Assembly (NCBI GenBank): GCA_024699205.1 | Contig: JAILQA010000201.1 | Span: 1 to 5,670, forward strand | Length of the DNA stretch: 5,670 nucleotides | Origin: Treponema sp. | GTDB lineage: Bacteria > Spirochaetota > Spirochaetia > Treponematales > Treponemataceae | Reading direction: 5' to 3' | Shown here: positions 1-5,670 of the stretch, one piece after another | Layout: the number at the start of each line of letters is the position of its first letter | Numbering within the stretch: position 1 is the first letter of the stretch | Program-made: the position numbers and the translations under genes | Notes under the pieces: model-generated | What the model was told of the DNA's origin: nothing | Database searches by the model: none | Seen by the model: the letters and a program-made list of their open reading frames with translations, nothing else

Positions 1-52
1 GAGCACGTGATTTGTAATCTCGGGGTCGTGGGTCCAAATCCTACAAGCAGCT
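1..52 (+). tRNA. tRNA-Thr (UGU anticodon), 5' part outside the window
   Basis: This is the 3' two thirds of a tRNA. The end of the D stem is at 1-4, the anticodon stem at 6-10/18-22, and the loop TTTGTAA at 11-17 has anticodon TGT at 13-15, which reads threonine ACA codons. The variable loop is 23-27, the T stem 28-32/40-44 with a seven-base loop, the acceptor 3' strand 45-51, and the discriminator T52. No CCA is encoded, so CCA would be added after transcription. The anticodon stem has one U-U mismatch (8 with 20). The next tRNA starts only four bases later, so the two are surely co-transcribed. The 5' acceptor strand and most of the D arm lie before the window. Confidence 0.87.
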
Positions 53-56
53 TTCT

Positions 57-138
57 GGGGAGTTCGCATAGCGGCAATTGCAAGGGACTGTAAATCCCTC
101 GGTTCACACCTCCAGAGGTTCGAGTCCTCTACTCCCCA
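57..138 (+). tRNA. tRNA-Tyr (GUA anticodon), complete class II tRNA
   Basis: A full cloverleaf can be drawn. The acceptor strands 57-63 (GGGGAGT) and 131-137 (ACTCCCC) pair over seven bases, with discriminator A138. The D stem is 66-68/79-81. The anticodon stem 83-87/95-99 is perfect, and its loop CTGTAAA (88-94) holds anticodon GTA at 90-92. A 14-base variable arm (100-113) marks it as class II, as expected for bacterial tRNA-Tyr. The T stem is 114-118/126-130 with loop TTCGAGT. No CCA is encoded; TTAATC follows. It is the last member of the cluster, because a terminator follows within ten bases. Confidence 0.96.
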
Positions 139-144
139 TTAATC

Positions 145-174
145 AAGGTCTGATTCACATCAGATCTTTTTTTT
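145..174 (+). terminator. Rho-independent terminator of the tRNA cluster
   Basis: The arms AGGTCTGAT (146-154) and ATCAGATCT (159-167) form a nine-pair stem with one G-T wobble and a four-base loop TCAC. A145-T168 can extend it. The run of T from 167 to 174 follows directly. It lies seven bases after tRNA-Tyr and before the protein operon promoter, so it separates the two transcription units. Confidence 0.92.
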
Positions 175-194
175 ATGCCCAGGCCTTTTTTAGT

Positions 195-223
195 TTGACA
201 AATCCCACTCTATCATTTAAAAT
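195..223 (+). promoter_or_regulatory. Sigma-70 type promoter of the MBL-mltG-dnaG-rpoD operon
   Basis: A perfect -35 hexamer TTGACA (195-200) is followed after exactly 17 bp by TAAAAT (218-223), one mismatch from the consensus -10. A T-rich stretch just upstream (185-191) could help as an UP-like element. Transcription would start near 230, giving a 5' leader of about 25 nt before the GTG start at 256. It sits between the tRNA terminator and the first gene. Because rpoD is the last gene of this unit, the housekeeping sigma factor probably transcribes its own gene from here; that part is inference. Confidence 0.82.
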
Positions 224-255
224 GTATTAACCGAAAATTTTTTAAGAGGGGATAA

Positions 256-1191
256 GTGCTAATTCATTTTTGGGGTGTACGAGGCTCTCTGCCAACTCCG
301 CTTTCACCACAACAGGTACAATCTAAAATAATGGCCGCTGTACAAAGAATTTCTTCTGATGATATAAAAGACGAAGAATCTCGTGCAAGGTTTGTAGCTT
401 CTTTACCTTCCTGGATTTTTGGTACTGCAGGCGGAAATACTTCCTGTGTAGAAGTCAAATCCTTAGGAAATGAACTTATTTTTGACGCCGGAACCGGAAT
501 TCGCGTGCTTGGTAAGTCTCAGAATCTTCCAAAAGACAAAAAATACAATCTCTTTTTCACACATTTCCACTGGGATCATATTCAGGGCTTACCGTTTTTC
601 GACGCAGCCTATGACCCTCAAAGCGAATTTAATATTTATTCTCCCGATGAAAAAACAAAAAGCTTTCTGGAAAATCAGATGATTCAACCATATTATCCGG
701 TTCCTTTTGGTGCTTTTACAAAAAATATGAATTTTATGACGCTGGTTCCTGGAAACGTTATTAATATTGGTAATACTCAGATTGTCTGCTGTCCAATGTC
801 TCATCCGGGAACCTCTTACAGTTATGCAGTTATTGAAAATAATAAAAAATTTGTTTTTGCAACCGATGTAGAGCTCAAATCTTCCGATTTTGATACTTCT
901 CCTGTTATGGAAAAGGTTTTTAAGGATGCAGACTGTATTGTAATAGATTCACAATATACGGCAGAAGAAGCTTACCGCAAACAAAACTGGGGACACTCAG
1001 CTTTTTGTTATGCTGTAGATTTTGCTGTTCACTGGGGAATTAAAAACGTATATCTTTTTCATCATGAACCTACTTATGACGATAAAAAGCTTTATTCAAT
1101 ACTTCAGGCCGCAAGATGGTATGCACAATATATTGCTCATGAAGATATAAATATTCAGCTTGCCAAAGAGGATACACAAATCGAGATATGA
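256..1191 (+). CDS. MBL-fold metal-dependent hydrolase (PhnP/COG1235-like)
   Basis: This 311-residue protein has the metallo-beta-lactamase fold signature. The N-terminus carries HFWGVRGS (4-11), typical of the PhnP-like cyclic phosphodiesterase branch. GGNTS (59-63) and DAGTG (77-81) follow. The metal-binding HxHxDH motif is His103-Phe-His105-Trp-Asp107-His108. Further likely ligands are His183 (SHPGTS), Asp204 (ATD) and a late His269/His270 (LFHHEP); WGHS at 245-248 is another conserved-looking site. No signal peptide is seen, so it is probably cytoplasmic. The start is GTG, with the purine-rich stretch GAGGGG at 246-251 only four bases upstream; no ATG gives a better start. It is first after the promoter, and its stop overlaps the next start (ATGA). 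The substrate cannot be told: relatives act on cyclic phosphodiesters, but MBL proteins vary widely. The fold is sure, the reaction is not. Confidence 0.9.
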   Translation: MLIHFWGVRGSLPTPLSPQQVQSKIMAAVQRISSDDIKDEESRARFVASLPSWIFGTAGGNTSCVEVKSLGNELIFDAGTGIRVLGKSQNLPKDKKYNLFFTHFHWDHIQGLPFFDAAYDPQSEFNIYSPDEKTKSFLENQMIQPYYPVPFGAFTKNMNFMTLVPGNVINIGNTQIVCCPMSHPGTSYSYAVIENNKKFVFATDVELKSSDFDTSPVMEKVFKDADCIVIDSQYTAEEAYRKQNWGHSAFCYAVDFAVHWGIKNVYLFHHEPTYDDKKLYSILQAARWYAQYIAHEDINIQLAKEDTQIEI

Positions 1192-1388
1192 TCCCAATGC
1201 GTCCTGTCCCGGAAAAACAATTTACTCTGTCTTATAATTTTAATTCTGCAGAAGTTGCCGCACTTGCCAAATTTTTGCGCGACAATGAAGAAAACCTGCC
1301 GGAAGGGCTTGAATTATTTTACAAGGCACTTGAAGATTCGGTATACAAATCGTTATCTTTAGATGAGGTTAAAAAATTTTACTCATGA
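1188..1388 (+). CDS. Small unidentified protein, 66 residues, coupled to its neighbours
   Basis: I do not recognise the family. The ATG overlaps the stop of the MBL gene by ATGA, and its own stop overlaps the mltG start in the same way (1385-1388). This tight coupling on both sides supports a real gene. Sequence shows no signal peptide, membrane segment or cysteine. It looks like a short helical, mildly acidic protein: a likely helix at 20-33 (SAEVAALAKFLRDN), another at 38-53, and a third at 57-65. A second ATG at 1197 (Met4) could be the true start. The nearest purine-rich ribosome-site candidate, AGAGGA at 1167-1172, is 15 bases from the first ATG, so translation probably depends on ribosomes finishing the upstream gene. 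A role with the MBL enzyme or MltG is only guilt by position. Confidence 0.75.
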   Translation: MIPMRPVPEKQFTLSYNFNSAEVAALAKFLRDNEENLPEGLELFYKALEDSVYKSLSLDEVKKFYS

Positions 1389-2437
1389 AAACTAAAGGAA
1401 AAGTTCTTCTTGCAATTCTTTTAATCCTTGTAGCGGTAATTGCCGCTGGAGGATTTTATATATATTTTCAAATTTCACCCGTAGATGCTCAAGAAGAAAG
1501 CATTCGTTTCGAGGTTGCACAGGGCACTTCTGTAAGAAAAATTGCTTCAGATCTAAAAGAATACGGTTTAATTAAAAATGATATCTTGTTTTATTATTCT
1601 GTCAGAAAACCGGTTTTATTAAAAATAATTTGTCCAAATGATACTGTAGAACAGCCTGTTGTGCTAAAAAGCGGAATATATCATATAACACCCGGGCTAA
1701 ATTATGCACAGATTATAAGTATTCTGGGCTCAGGGCAGCAGGAATATATAAAGGTTTCTGTTCCCGAAGGTAAAACTATTTCCCAAACTGCTCAAATTAT
1801 GGAAGACGCAGGAATTTGTTCTGCAAAAGATTTTAAGGCTATATGTTATGACAGTTCCGTTCTTGCTCCTTATGGAATACAGGCAGAATCTGCAGAAGGT
1901 TTTCTTTTTCCCGAGACCTATTTTTTAACTTCAGGAATGACTGCAAAAGAAGTTGTAAAGCTCATGACAGATACATTTTTTGAAAAAGCAGCAACTATTC
2001 CGGGCCTTATGGAAAAATCGGCATCAGAATTATATGATACTGTAATACTTGCAAGTATCGTAGAACGCGAATATCGTGTAGAAGATGAAGCTCCTCTCAT
2101 TGCAAGTGTATTCAGCAACAGACTAAAACATAACATTGGTCTTTATTCCTGCGCAACTATTGTTTATATTCTTACAGAAATTGAAGGGAGACCGCACCCG
2201 GACAGAATCTTACTGGAAGATACAAAAATAAATAATCCTTATAATACTTATAAATGGGCAGGACTTACTCCGGGCCCAATTTCAAATCCGGGACTTGTAG
2301 CCCTTAGTGCCGCTGCAAATCCTCCAAAGACAAATTATTATTTTTTCCAGGTTGCAGATTCTGGAACAGGAAGGCATGTATTTACTACAACCTTTGACGA
2401 ACATAAGGCAAGCCATAACCTTAATGCAAAAAAATAG
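1385..2437 (+). CDS. mltG: Endolytic murein transglycosylase MltG (YceG-like)
   Basis: MltG is an inner-membrane lytic transglycosylase that cuts nascent glycan strands near the synthesis complex and so sets strand length. The 350-residue protein starts with a short basic tail and one membrane helix (about 7-28), putting the rest in the periplasm. Residues about 40-130 form the N-terminal LysM-like part. The YceG catalytic domain follows: EGFLFPETY (171-179), ASIVERE with the probable catalytic Glu227, FSNRL (243-247), and NTYKWAGLTPGPISNPG (287-303). The C-terminus keeps TTFDEH (335-340). Length matches the family. One oddity is SCATIVY at 255-261 where many members have S/T-D-P-T-V-I-Y. The ATG overlaps the previous stop by ATGA; a GAGGT at 1365-1369 is 15 bases upstream, far for a normal ribosome site, so coupling is likely. 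dnaG follows after 26 bases. Confidence 0.95.
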   Translation: MKTKGKVLLAILLILVAVIAAGGFYIYFQISPVDAQEESIRFEVAQGTSVRKIASDLKEYGLIKNDILFYYSVRKPVLLKIICPNDTVEQPVVLKSGIYHITPGLNYAQIISILGSGQQEYIKVSVPEGKTISQTAQIMEDAGICSAKDFKAICYDSSVLAPYGIQAESAEGFLFPETYFLTSGMTAKEVVKLMTDTFFEKAATIPGLMEKSASELYDTVILASIVEREYRVEDEAPLIASVFSNRLKHNIGLYSCATIVYILTEIEGRPHPDRILLEDTKINNPYNTYKWAGLTPGPISNPGLVALSAAANPPKTNYYFFQVADSGTGRHVFTTTFDEHKASHNLNAKK

Positions 2438-2445
2438 CAGATATT

Positions 2446-2463
2446 AGGAGCAGAAAAGCTTTT
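2446..2463 (+). promoter_or_regulatory. dnaG ribosome binding site with long spacing and a palindrome
   Basis: AGGAG (2446-2450) is the only good Shine-Dalgarno match before dnaG. It is 13 bases from the ATG at 2464, longer than the usual 5-9. The gap holds AAAAGCTTTT (2454-2463), a perfect ten-base palindrome ending right at the start codon. No other in-frame start exists between the site and the ATG, and the DnaG N-terminus fits this start. A weak or tuned initiation rate for primase is possible but is inference; the palindrome is too short to make a stable hairpin alone. Confidence 0.5.
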
Positions 2464-4269
2464 ATGCCGGGATTTATTTCGCAGGAAACAATAGATGCAA
2501 TTCACAATACAGTAGATATAGTGTCTGTAGTAGGGGAATATACTGCCCTTAAATCCCGCGGTGCAAATGATTATTGGGGCTGCTGTCCTTTCCACGGCGA
2601 AAAAACACCTTCTTTTCATGTAGATAATGATAAAAAATTCTATCATTGCTTTGGCTGCCATGCTTCCGGAGATGTAATAAAATTTGTAATGGAAATTGAA
2701 AAGCTATCTTATGTTAATGCAATAGAGCTCCTGGCAAAAAAAGGCGGAATACCTATAAAATACAAGGATGGAGGAGTTCCCTCTGACTATGTCCGTGATG
2801 ATACAGTAGACAAACTCATTGAGCTTTATGAAAGAACAGCCTCTATGTTTCATTACCTGCTAATGGAAACAGAACAGGGAAAAAAAGCTTTAGAATATAT
2901 AACTTCCCGCGGTCTTACTACAGAGACAATACAAAAATTTAAGCTTGGTTATGCACCTGCCGACAGAAGATGGTTAAGAAAATTTCTGCTCAGTAAAAAT
3001 TTTTCACCTGAATTTCTGGATAAATCGGGACTTTTCAGTCAAAAATACCCGGACATATCCTTTTTTTCAGATCGTCTCATGTTCCCGATTTTTAACCGTA
3101 AGGGCCAGGTAGTTGCTTTTGGCGGTCGTGTAATACCTCCTGCCGATGAATCTCAGCGAAAATACCTTAATTCAGGCGATTTACCTCAGTTTAAAAAGCG
3201 TGAAACCCTTTTTGGCTTTAGCCTTGCAAAAAATTCTATCCGTGAAAAAAAAGCAATAATATTTTGCGAAGGAAACATGGATGTAATAGCATATCATCAG
3301 TGCGGACTTGATTATGCTGTTGCAACACTTGGAACAGCCCTTACACCAGAGCATATAAAAATGATTTCCGGCTTTGTTTCAGGCGGTTTTGTGTATCTAT
3401 CCTTTGATTCTGATGGAGCAGGCCAGGAAGCAACCTGGAAGGCAATAAAGCTATGCCGCGAAAACGGATTAACGGTTAAAGTTATTCAGCTCCAGGGTGG
3501 AAAAGACCCTGCCGAAATAATGCTTAAGTATGGAAAAAATAACTTGACTGCACAGGTAAACAGTGCTATATTAGATAGCGATTATCTTTTGAATAAAGTA
3601 GGGAAAAAATACCCTGTTGACACGCCAGAGGGTAAAACCAAGGCTGCACTGGAATTTTTTGACTATGTGGATGTCTTGCAATCCGATATTCAAAAGGAAT
3701 CATGCCTTGAGCAATTATCTCAAGTTTTTAATCTGAAACCGGAGGCTGTAAAAAGGGACTTTTTAAATCGAAATCAAGCCCGAGAACGTATAACAATCCG
3801 GCCGAGTAATAATGTTCAGAGTACACCGCAGATTAATCTGGATGCAGAATTGCGTGGATTAATTGCTGTAACCGCCGATTTGGATCAATTCAAAATTTTA
3901 CGTTCCAACCTTGAAGAAAACGATTTTAAGAATCCCTATGCCAGACAGTTATTCAGAATACTTGAAGAGTGTTTTCAAAAAGGAGCTTTGTCTGTACCAG
4001 ATATAATTGAAAGTTGCAGCGGAACCGGACTGGAACGGTATATTACCAATGCTTTATCGGAAGATGTTTATCAAAAGGAACAATGCAGTATCTATGTCCA
4101 GGATACTATAAGGTTCATAAAAAAGAATAAGATTGATGAACAACGCAAAGCATTGCTAAAAAGAATAAGCGACTTTGTTGTATCCACGGAAGAAGACAGA
4201 ATCCAAAAAAACAACCTTCTTGCAAAAAAAATTGAGTTAGATGAACAGGCTAAGAAATTATCAAAATAG
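2464..4269 (+). CDS. dnaG: DNA primase DnaG
   Basis: DnaG makes the short RNA primers for leading- and lagging-strand synthesis, working with the replicative helicase at the fork. The 601-residue length is typical. The N-terminal zinc domain (about 1-100) has ligands Cys41 and His44 (CPFH) and Cys62 and Cys65 (CFGC). The RNA polymerase core (about 110-430) contains FGGRV (219-223) and KYLNSGD (233-239) of the basic template-binding face. The TOPRIM active site is Glu269-Gly-Asn-Met-Asp273, Asp315-Ser-Asp317 and Asp348 in GGKDP. A linker near 435-460 leads to a divergent C-terminal helicase-binding domain (about 460-601). All expected catalytic residues are present. The start gives [11 protein letters not shown], a standard primase N-terminus. 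It sits 26 bases after mltG and 14 before rpoD, the usual dnaG-rpoD pairing of the macromolecular synthesis operon. Confidence 0.98.
   Translation: MPGFISQETIDAIHNTVDIVSVVGEYTALKSRGANDYWGCCPFHGEKTPSFHVDNDKKFYHCFGCHASGDVIKFVMEIEKLSYVNAIELLAKKGGIPIKYKDGGVPSDYVRDDTVDKLIELYERTASMFHYLLMETEQGKKALEYITSRGLTTETIQKFKLGYAPADRRWLRKFLLSKNFSPEFLDKSGLFSQKYPDISFFSDRLMFPIFNRKGQVVAFGGRVIPPADESQRKYLNSGDLPQFKKRETLFGFSLAKNSIREKKAIIFCEGNMDVIAYHQCGLDYAVATLGTALTPEHIKMISGFVSGGFVYLSFDSDGAGQEATWKAIKLCRENGLTVKVIQLQGGKDPAEIMLKYGKNNLTAQVNSAILDSDYLLNKVGKKYPVDTPEGKTKAALEFFDYVDVLQSDIQKESCLEQLSQVFNLKPEAVKRDFLNRNQARERITIRPSNNVQSTPQINLDAELRGLIAVTADLDQFKILRSNLEENDFKNPYARQLFRILEECFQKGALSVPDIIESCSGTGLERYITNALSEDVYQKEQCSIYVQDTIRFIKKNKIDEQRKALLKRISDFVVSTEEDRIQKNNLLAKKIELDEQAKKLSK
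3544..3572 (+). promoter_or_regulatory. Possible internal promoter in dnaG driving rpoD
   Basis: TTGACT (3544-3549) and TATATT (3567-3572) are separated by exactly 17 bp. Each hexamer is one mismatch from consensus. A TG at 3564-3565, one base before the -10, makes it an extended -10 type. It lies about 710 bases before the rpoD start. In Escherichia coli rpoD also has promoters inside dnaG, so the position makes sense. In AT-rich DNA such matches also occur by chance, so this is a candidate only. Confidence 0.35.
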
Positions 4270-4274
4270 GTGAT
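4268..4274 (+). promoter_or_regulatory. rpoD ribosome binding site overlapping the dnaG stop
   Basis: AGGTGAT is a seven-base full match to the usual anti-Shine-Dalgarno end of 16S rRNA. It overlaps the last two bases of the dnaG TAG stop (4267-4269) and lies nine bases before the ATG at 4284. It is the strongest ribosome site in the window, which fits a higher need for sigma factor than for primase from the same message. Confidence 0.8.
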
Positions 4275-4283
4275 AAACAAATT

Positions 4284-5627
4284 ATGGAAGAAACAAGCAT
4301 TAACCCTGCTGTAAAAAAACTTCTGGATTTTGCAAAAGATAAACCTTTTGTAACATGGGATGAAGCAACAGATATTCTTGGTCAGGATTTTGTTAATTCT
4401 CCCGAAATGGAAAATATACTAAAGCTTTTAAGCGAAAAAAACATTCAGATAGAGGAACCGGATATTATTTCTGTTGATGATGCAGATGTAGATATGCCGG
4501 ATCTTTCACAAGAAGATGATGTCGACGTTACAGACGAAGAAGATGACATCATTCTTGAACAGGACGACGATGAAGAAGTTGATGGTGGAAATGATGAAAT
4601 AAAAGACATTGAAACCATAGAAAAGAATCTTGAAAATTCTAAATCACGTCTTGTAAACAGCGACAAGGATTCTAGTGTTGATGATCCTATCCGTCTGTAT
4701 CTGCGCGAAATTGGTAAAGAAAACCTGCTTACTGCAGACCAGGAAGTAGAGCTTTCAAAACAGATGGAAGACGGTAATAATATCATAAAGGATGTTATTA
4801 AGGGCTCCGGCATTATGATTCCGGAATTCTTTGCAATTGCACAAAAAGCATTTACACGCATAGATTTACACGAACCCGGCAAAACCCGTAAGGAACTTAA
4901 TGAAGAAATGGCAGACAAACGCCGACTTAAGAGTGCTTACGGAGAACACATAAAGCCTGTTTTGCAGGAAATGAAGCAGTATATTGCACTTAAAAAGCAG
5001 CTTTTCGAAGCAGAACAGTCAAGTTCAATTTTCGAAAACGAACAGCTTGTTGCACTCAGAAAGAAAATTATTCCGGAACTTCAGAAAATTGACATTCAGA
5101 CAGAAGAACTCGATAAATTTACACAAAAATACCGCGAAGCAACAATAAAAATCGAAGAGTATCACCAGAAACAGGAAAAGAAGATGAAGGAGCTTAGAAT
5201 ATCTAATCCTTCTGAACTTCGCCGTTTGGGAAAAAAGATTTCCATCAAATCACAGGCTGTAAAGCTCGAAGAAGAGCTTAATATGAGTGCCGACGAAATA
5301 CGAGAAATCTATACTCAGATTCAAAAGATTGACAGAAACCTGCATAAGCTGGAATTTGCCTACGAAAACAATGTAGAAGATATCATTAAGATGGCACAGG
5401 AAATTGAAAACGGCCGTATTATGATGGAAAAGGCAAAGAATAAGCTCATTAATGCTAACCTTCGTCTTGTTGTTTCCATTGCAAAAAAATATACAAACCG
5501 TGGACTGCATTTCTTTGACCTGGTTCAGGAAGGAAATATTGGTCTTATAAAGGCTGTAGAAAAGTTTGAATACCGCAAGGGCTTTAAGTTTTCTACAGCC
5601 TTTATAAGACCAATATTTCCTTCCTGA
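4284..5627 (+). CDS. rpoD: Housekeeping sigma factor RpoD (sigma-70), broken at region 2 by a fold-back
   Basis: This is the primary sigma factor, which directs RNA polymerase to -35/-10 promoters. Residues 1 to about 56 look like region 1.1. Residues 57-105 are a very acidic stretch: 26 of 49 are Asp or Glu, with no Lys or Arg. Region 1.2 is [17 protein letters not shown] (134-150). A long charged, helical non-conserved region spans about 163-380, as in primary sigmas and unlike short alternative ones. Region 2.1-2.2 is clear: [18 protein letters not shown] (386-403) and [21 protein letters not shown] (410-430). The gene is intact to Thr438 (5597) in KGFKFST. The expected Tyr-Ala-Thr-Trp-Trp-Ile-Arg is then replaced by AFIRPIFPS and TGA, because the DNA turns into the reverse complement of 5482-5563. 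Regions 2.3-4 are missing; the full gene would be roughly 600 residues. Read 5598-5627 as not native. Confidence 0.95.
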   Translation: MEETSINPAVKKLLDFAKDKPFVTWDEATDILGQDFVNSPEMENILKLLSEKNIQIEEPDIISVDDADVDMPDLSQEDDVDVTDEEDDIILEQDDDEEVDGGNDEIKDIETIEKNLENSKSRLVNSDKDSSVDDPIRLYLREIGKENLLTADQEVELSKQMEDGNNIIKDVIKGSGIMIPEFFAIAQKAFTRIDLHEPGKTRKELNEEMADKRRLKSAYGEHIKPVLQEMKQYIALKKQLFEAEQSSSIFENEQLVALRKKIIPELQKIDIQTEELDKFTQKYREATIKIEEYHQKQEKKMKELRISNPSELRRLGKKISIKSQAVKLEEELNMSADEIREIYTQIQKIDRNLHKLEFAYENNVEDIIKMAQEIENGRIMMEKAKNKLINANLRLVVSIAKKYTNRGLHFFDLVQEGNIGLIKAVEKFEYRKGFKFSTAFIRPIFPS

Positions 5628-5670
5628 ACCAGGTCAAAGAAATGCAGTCCACGGTTTGTATATTTTTTTG
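5482..5670. repeat. Perfect 82-bp inverted repeat with 25-nt loop; probable fold-back chimera
   Basis: The left arm 5482-5563 and right arm 5589-5670 are exact reverse complements over all 82 bases; the loop is 5564-5588. The left arm codes for conserved sigma region 2, so it is the original copy. The right arm carries the same codons on the minus strand and runs to the last base of the window. Divergence-free arms, placement inside an essential gene and the run to the edge all suggest an amplification, library or assembly artefact. A true recent inverted duplication would need to be shown in unamplified reads. It has no transposase, target duplication or other mobile-element sign. Confidence 0.97.

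Noticed and set aside
139..255. Small gene, riboswitch or other RNA between tRNA-Tyr and the MBL gene
   Set aside because: The gap is explained by the terminator, promoter and a short leader; what is left is too small for a structured RNA and has no open frame.
2338..2661. 107-codon minus-strand open frame across the mltG-dnaG junction
   Set aside because: It covers the sure 3' end of mltG and the zinc domain of dnaG on the other strand and has low-complexity composition; no independent support.
3245..3252. Run of eight A in dnaG as a phase-variable or frameshift site
   Set aside because: The frame is intact with all TOPRIM motifs downstream, and A-runs of this size are common in AT-rich Lys codons.
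3617..3622. Perfect TTGACA inside dnaG as a promoter
   Set aside because: No -10-like hexamer at 16-18 bp spacing; TAAAAC occurs too close.
4445..4918. 157-codon minus-strand open frame, serine-rich
   Set aside because: It is the antisense image of the acidic part of rpoD (GAT/GAA/GAC codons read backwards give Ser/Phe/Ile runs). It has no recognisable domain and lies inside a sure gene.
5250..5510. 86-codon minus-strand open frame in rpoD
   Set aside because: Antisense shadow of conserved sigma region 2 and the helical spacer; no family resemblance.
5598..5627. Nine C-terminal residues AFIRPIFPS and stop as a natural short sigma factor
   Set aside because: These codons are the reverse complement of upstream rpoD DNA inside a perfect inverted repeat, so they are a by-product of the fold-back and not an evolved end.
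5482..5670. Inverted repeat as a terminator, attenuator or mobile-element end
   Set aside because: The arms are conserved protein-coding sequence, there is no T-run directly after the stem within an intergenic gap, and no transposase or target duplication is present.

Overview
The window is a compact, AT-rich bacterial stretch, read almost entirely on the + strand. It carries the end of a tRNA cluster (tRNA-Thr partial, tRNA-Tyr), a rho-independent terminator, a near-consensus sigma-70 promoter, and a five-gene run: an MBL-fold hydrolase, a 66-residue unidentified protein, mltG, dnaG and rpoD. The tRNAs lack an encoded CCA. The order mltG-dnaG-rpoD, the protein style and the base composition best fit a low-GC spirochaete of the Treponema type. 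This is inferred from remembered gene order and family resemblance, not from a search, so treat the genus as likely rather than proven.

Layout. Positions 1-138 hold the two tRNA genes and 145-174 their terminator. A promoter with a perfect TTGACA, a 17-bp spacer and TAAAAT lies at 195-223. It would start a transcript about 25 nt before a GTG-initiated MBL-fold gene (256-1191). That gene overlaps the 66-codon gene by ATGA, which overlaps mltG by ATGA. A 26-nt gap leads to dnaG and a 14-nt gap to rpoD. No internal terminator is seen, so one polycistronic message is likely. A possible extra promoter inside dnaG (3544-3572) could supply rpoD separately.

Function. dnaG and rpoD are the core of the bacterial macromolecular synthesis operon (replication priming and housekeeping transcription). 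Here rpsU is not next to them; mltG, which cuts nascent peptidoglycan strands, occupies the position upstream of dnaG. Wall growth, replication initiation and the main sigma factor thus appear to share a transcript.

Most unusual feature. The last 189 bases form a perfect inverted repeat: 82-bp arms (5482-5563 and 5589-5670) around a 25-nt loop. The left arm is genuine rpoD region 2 sequence; the right arm is its exact reverse complement, running to the window edge. It breaks rpoD just after the conserved Lys-Phe-Ser-Thr, replacing the expected Tyr-Ala-Thr-Trp-Trp continuation with nine foreign residues and a stop. The simplest reading is a fold-back (self-primed) chimera made during amplification, library preparation or assembly, not biology. 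No new defence, mobile or CRISPR system is visible.
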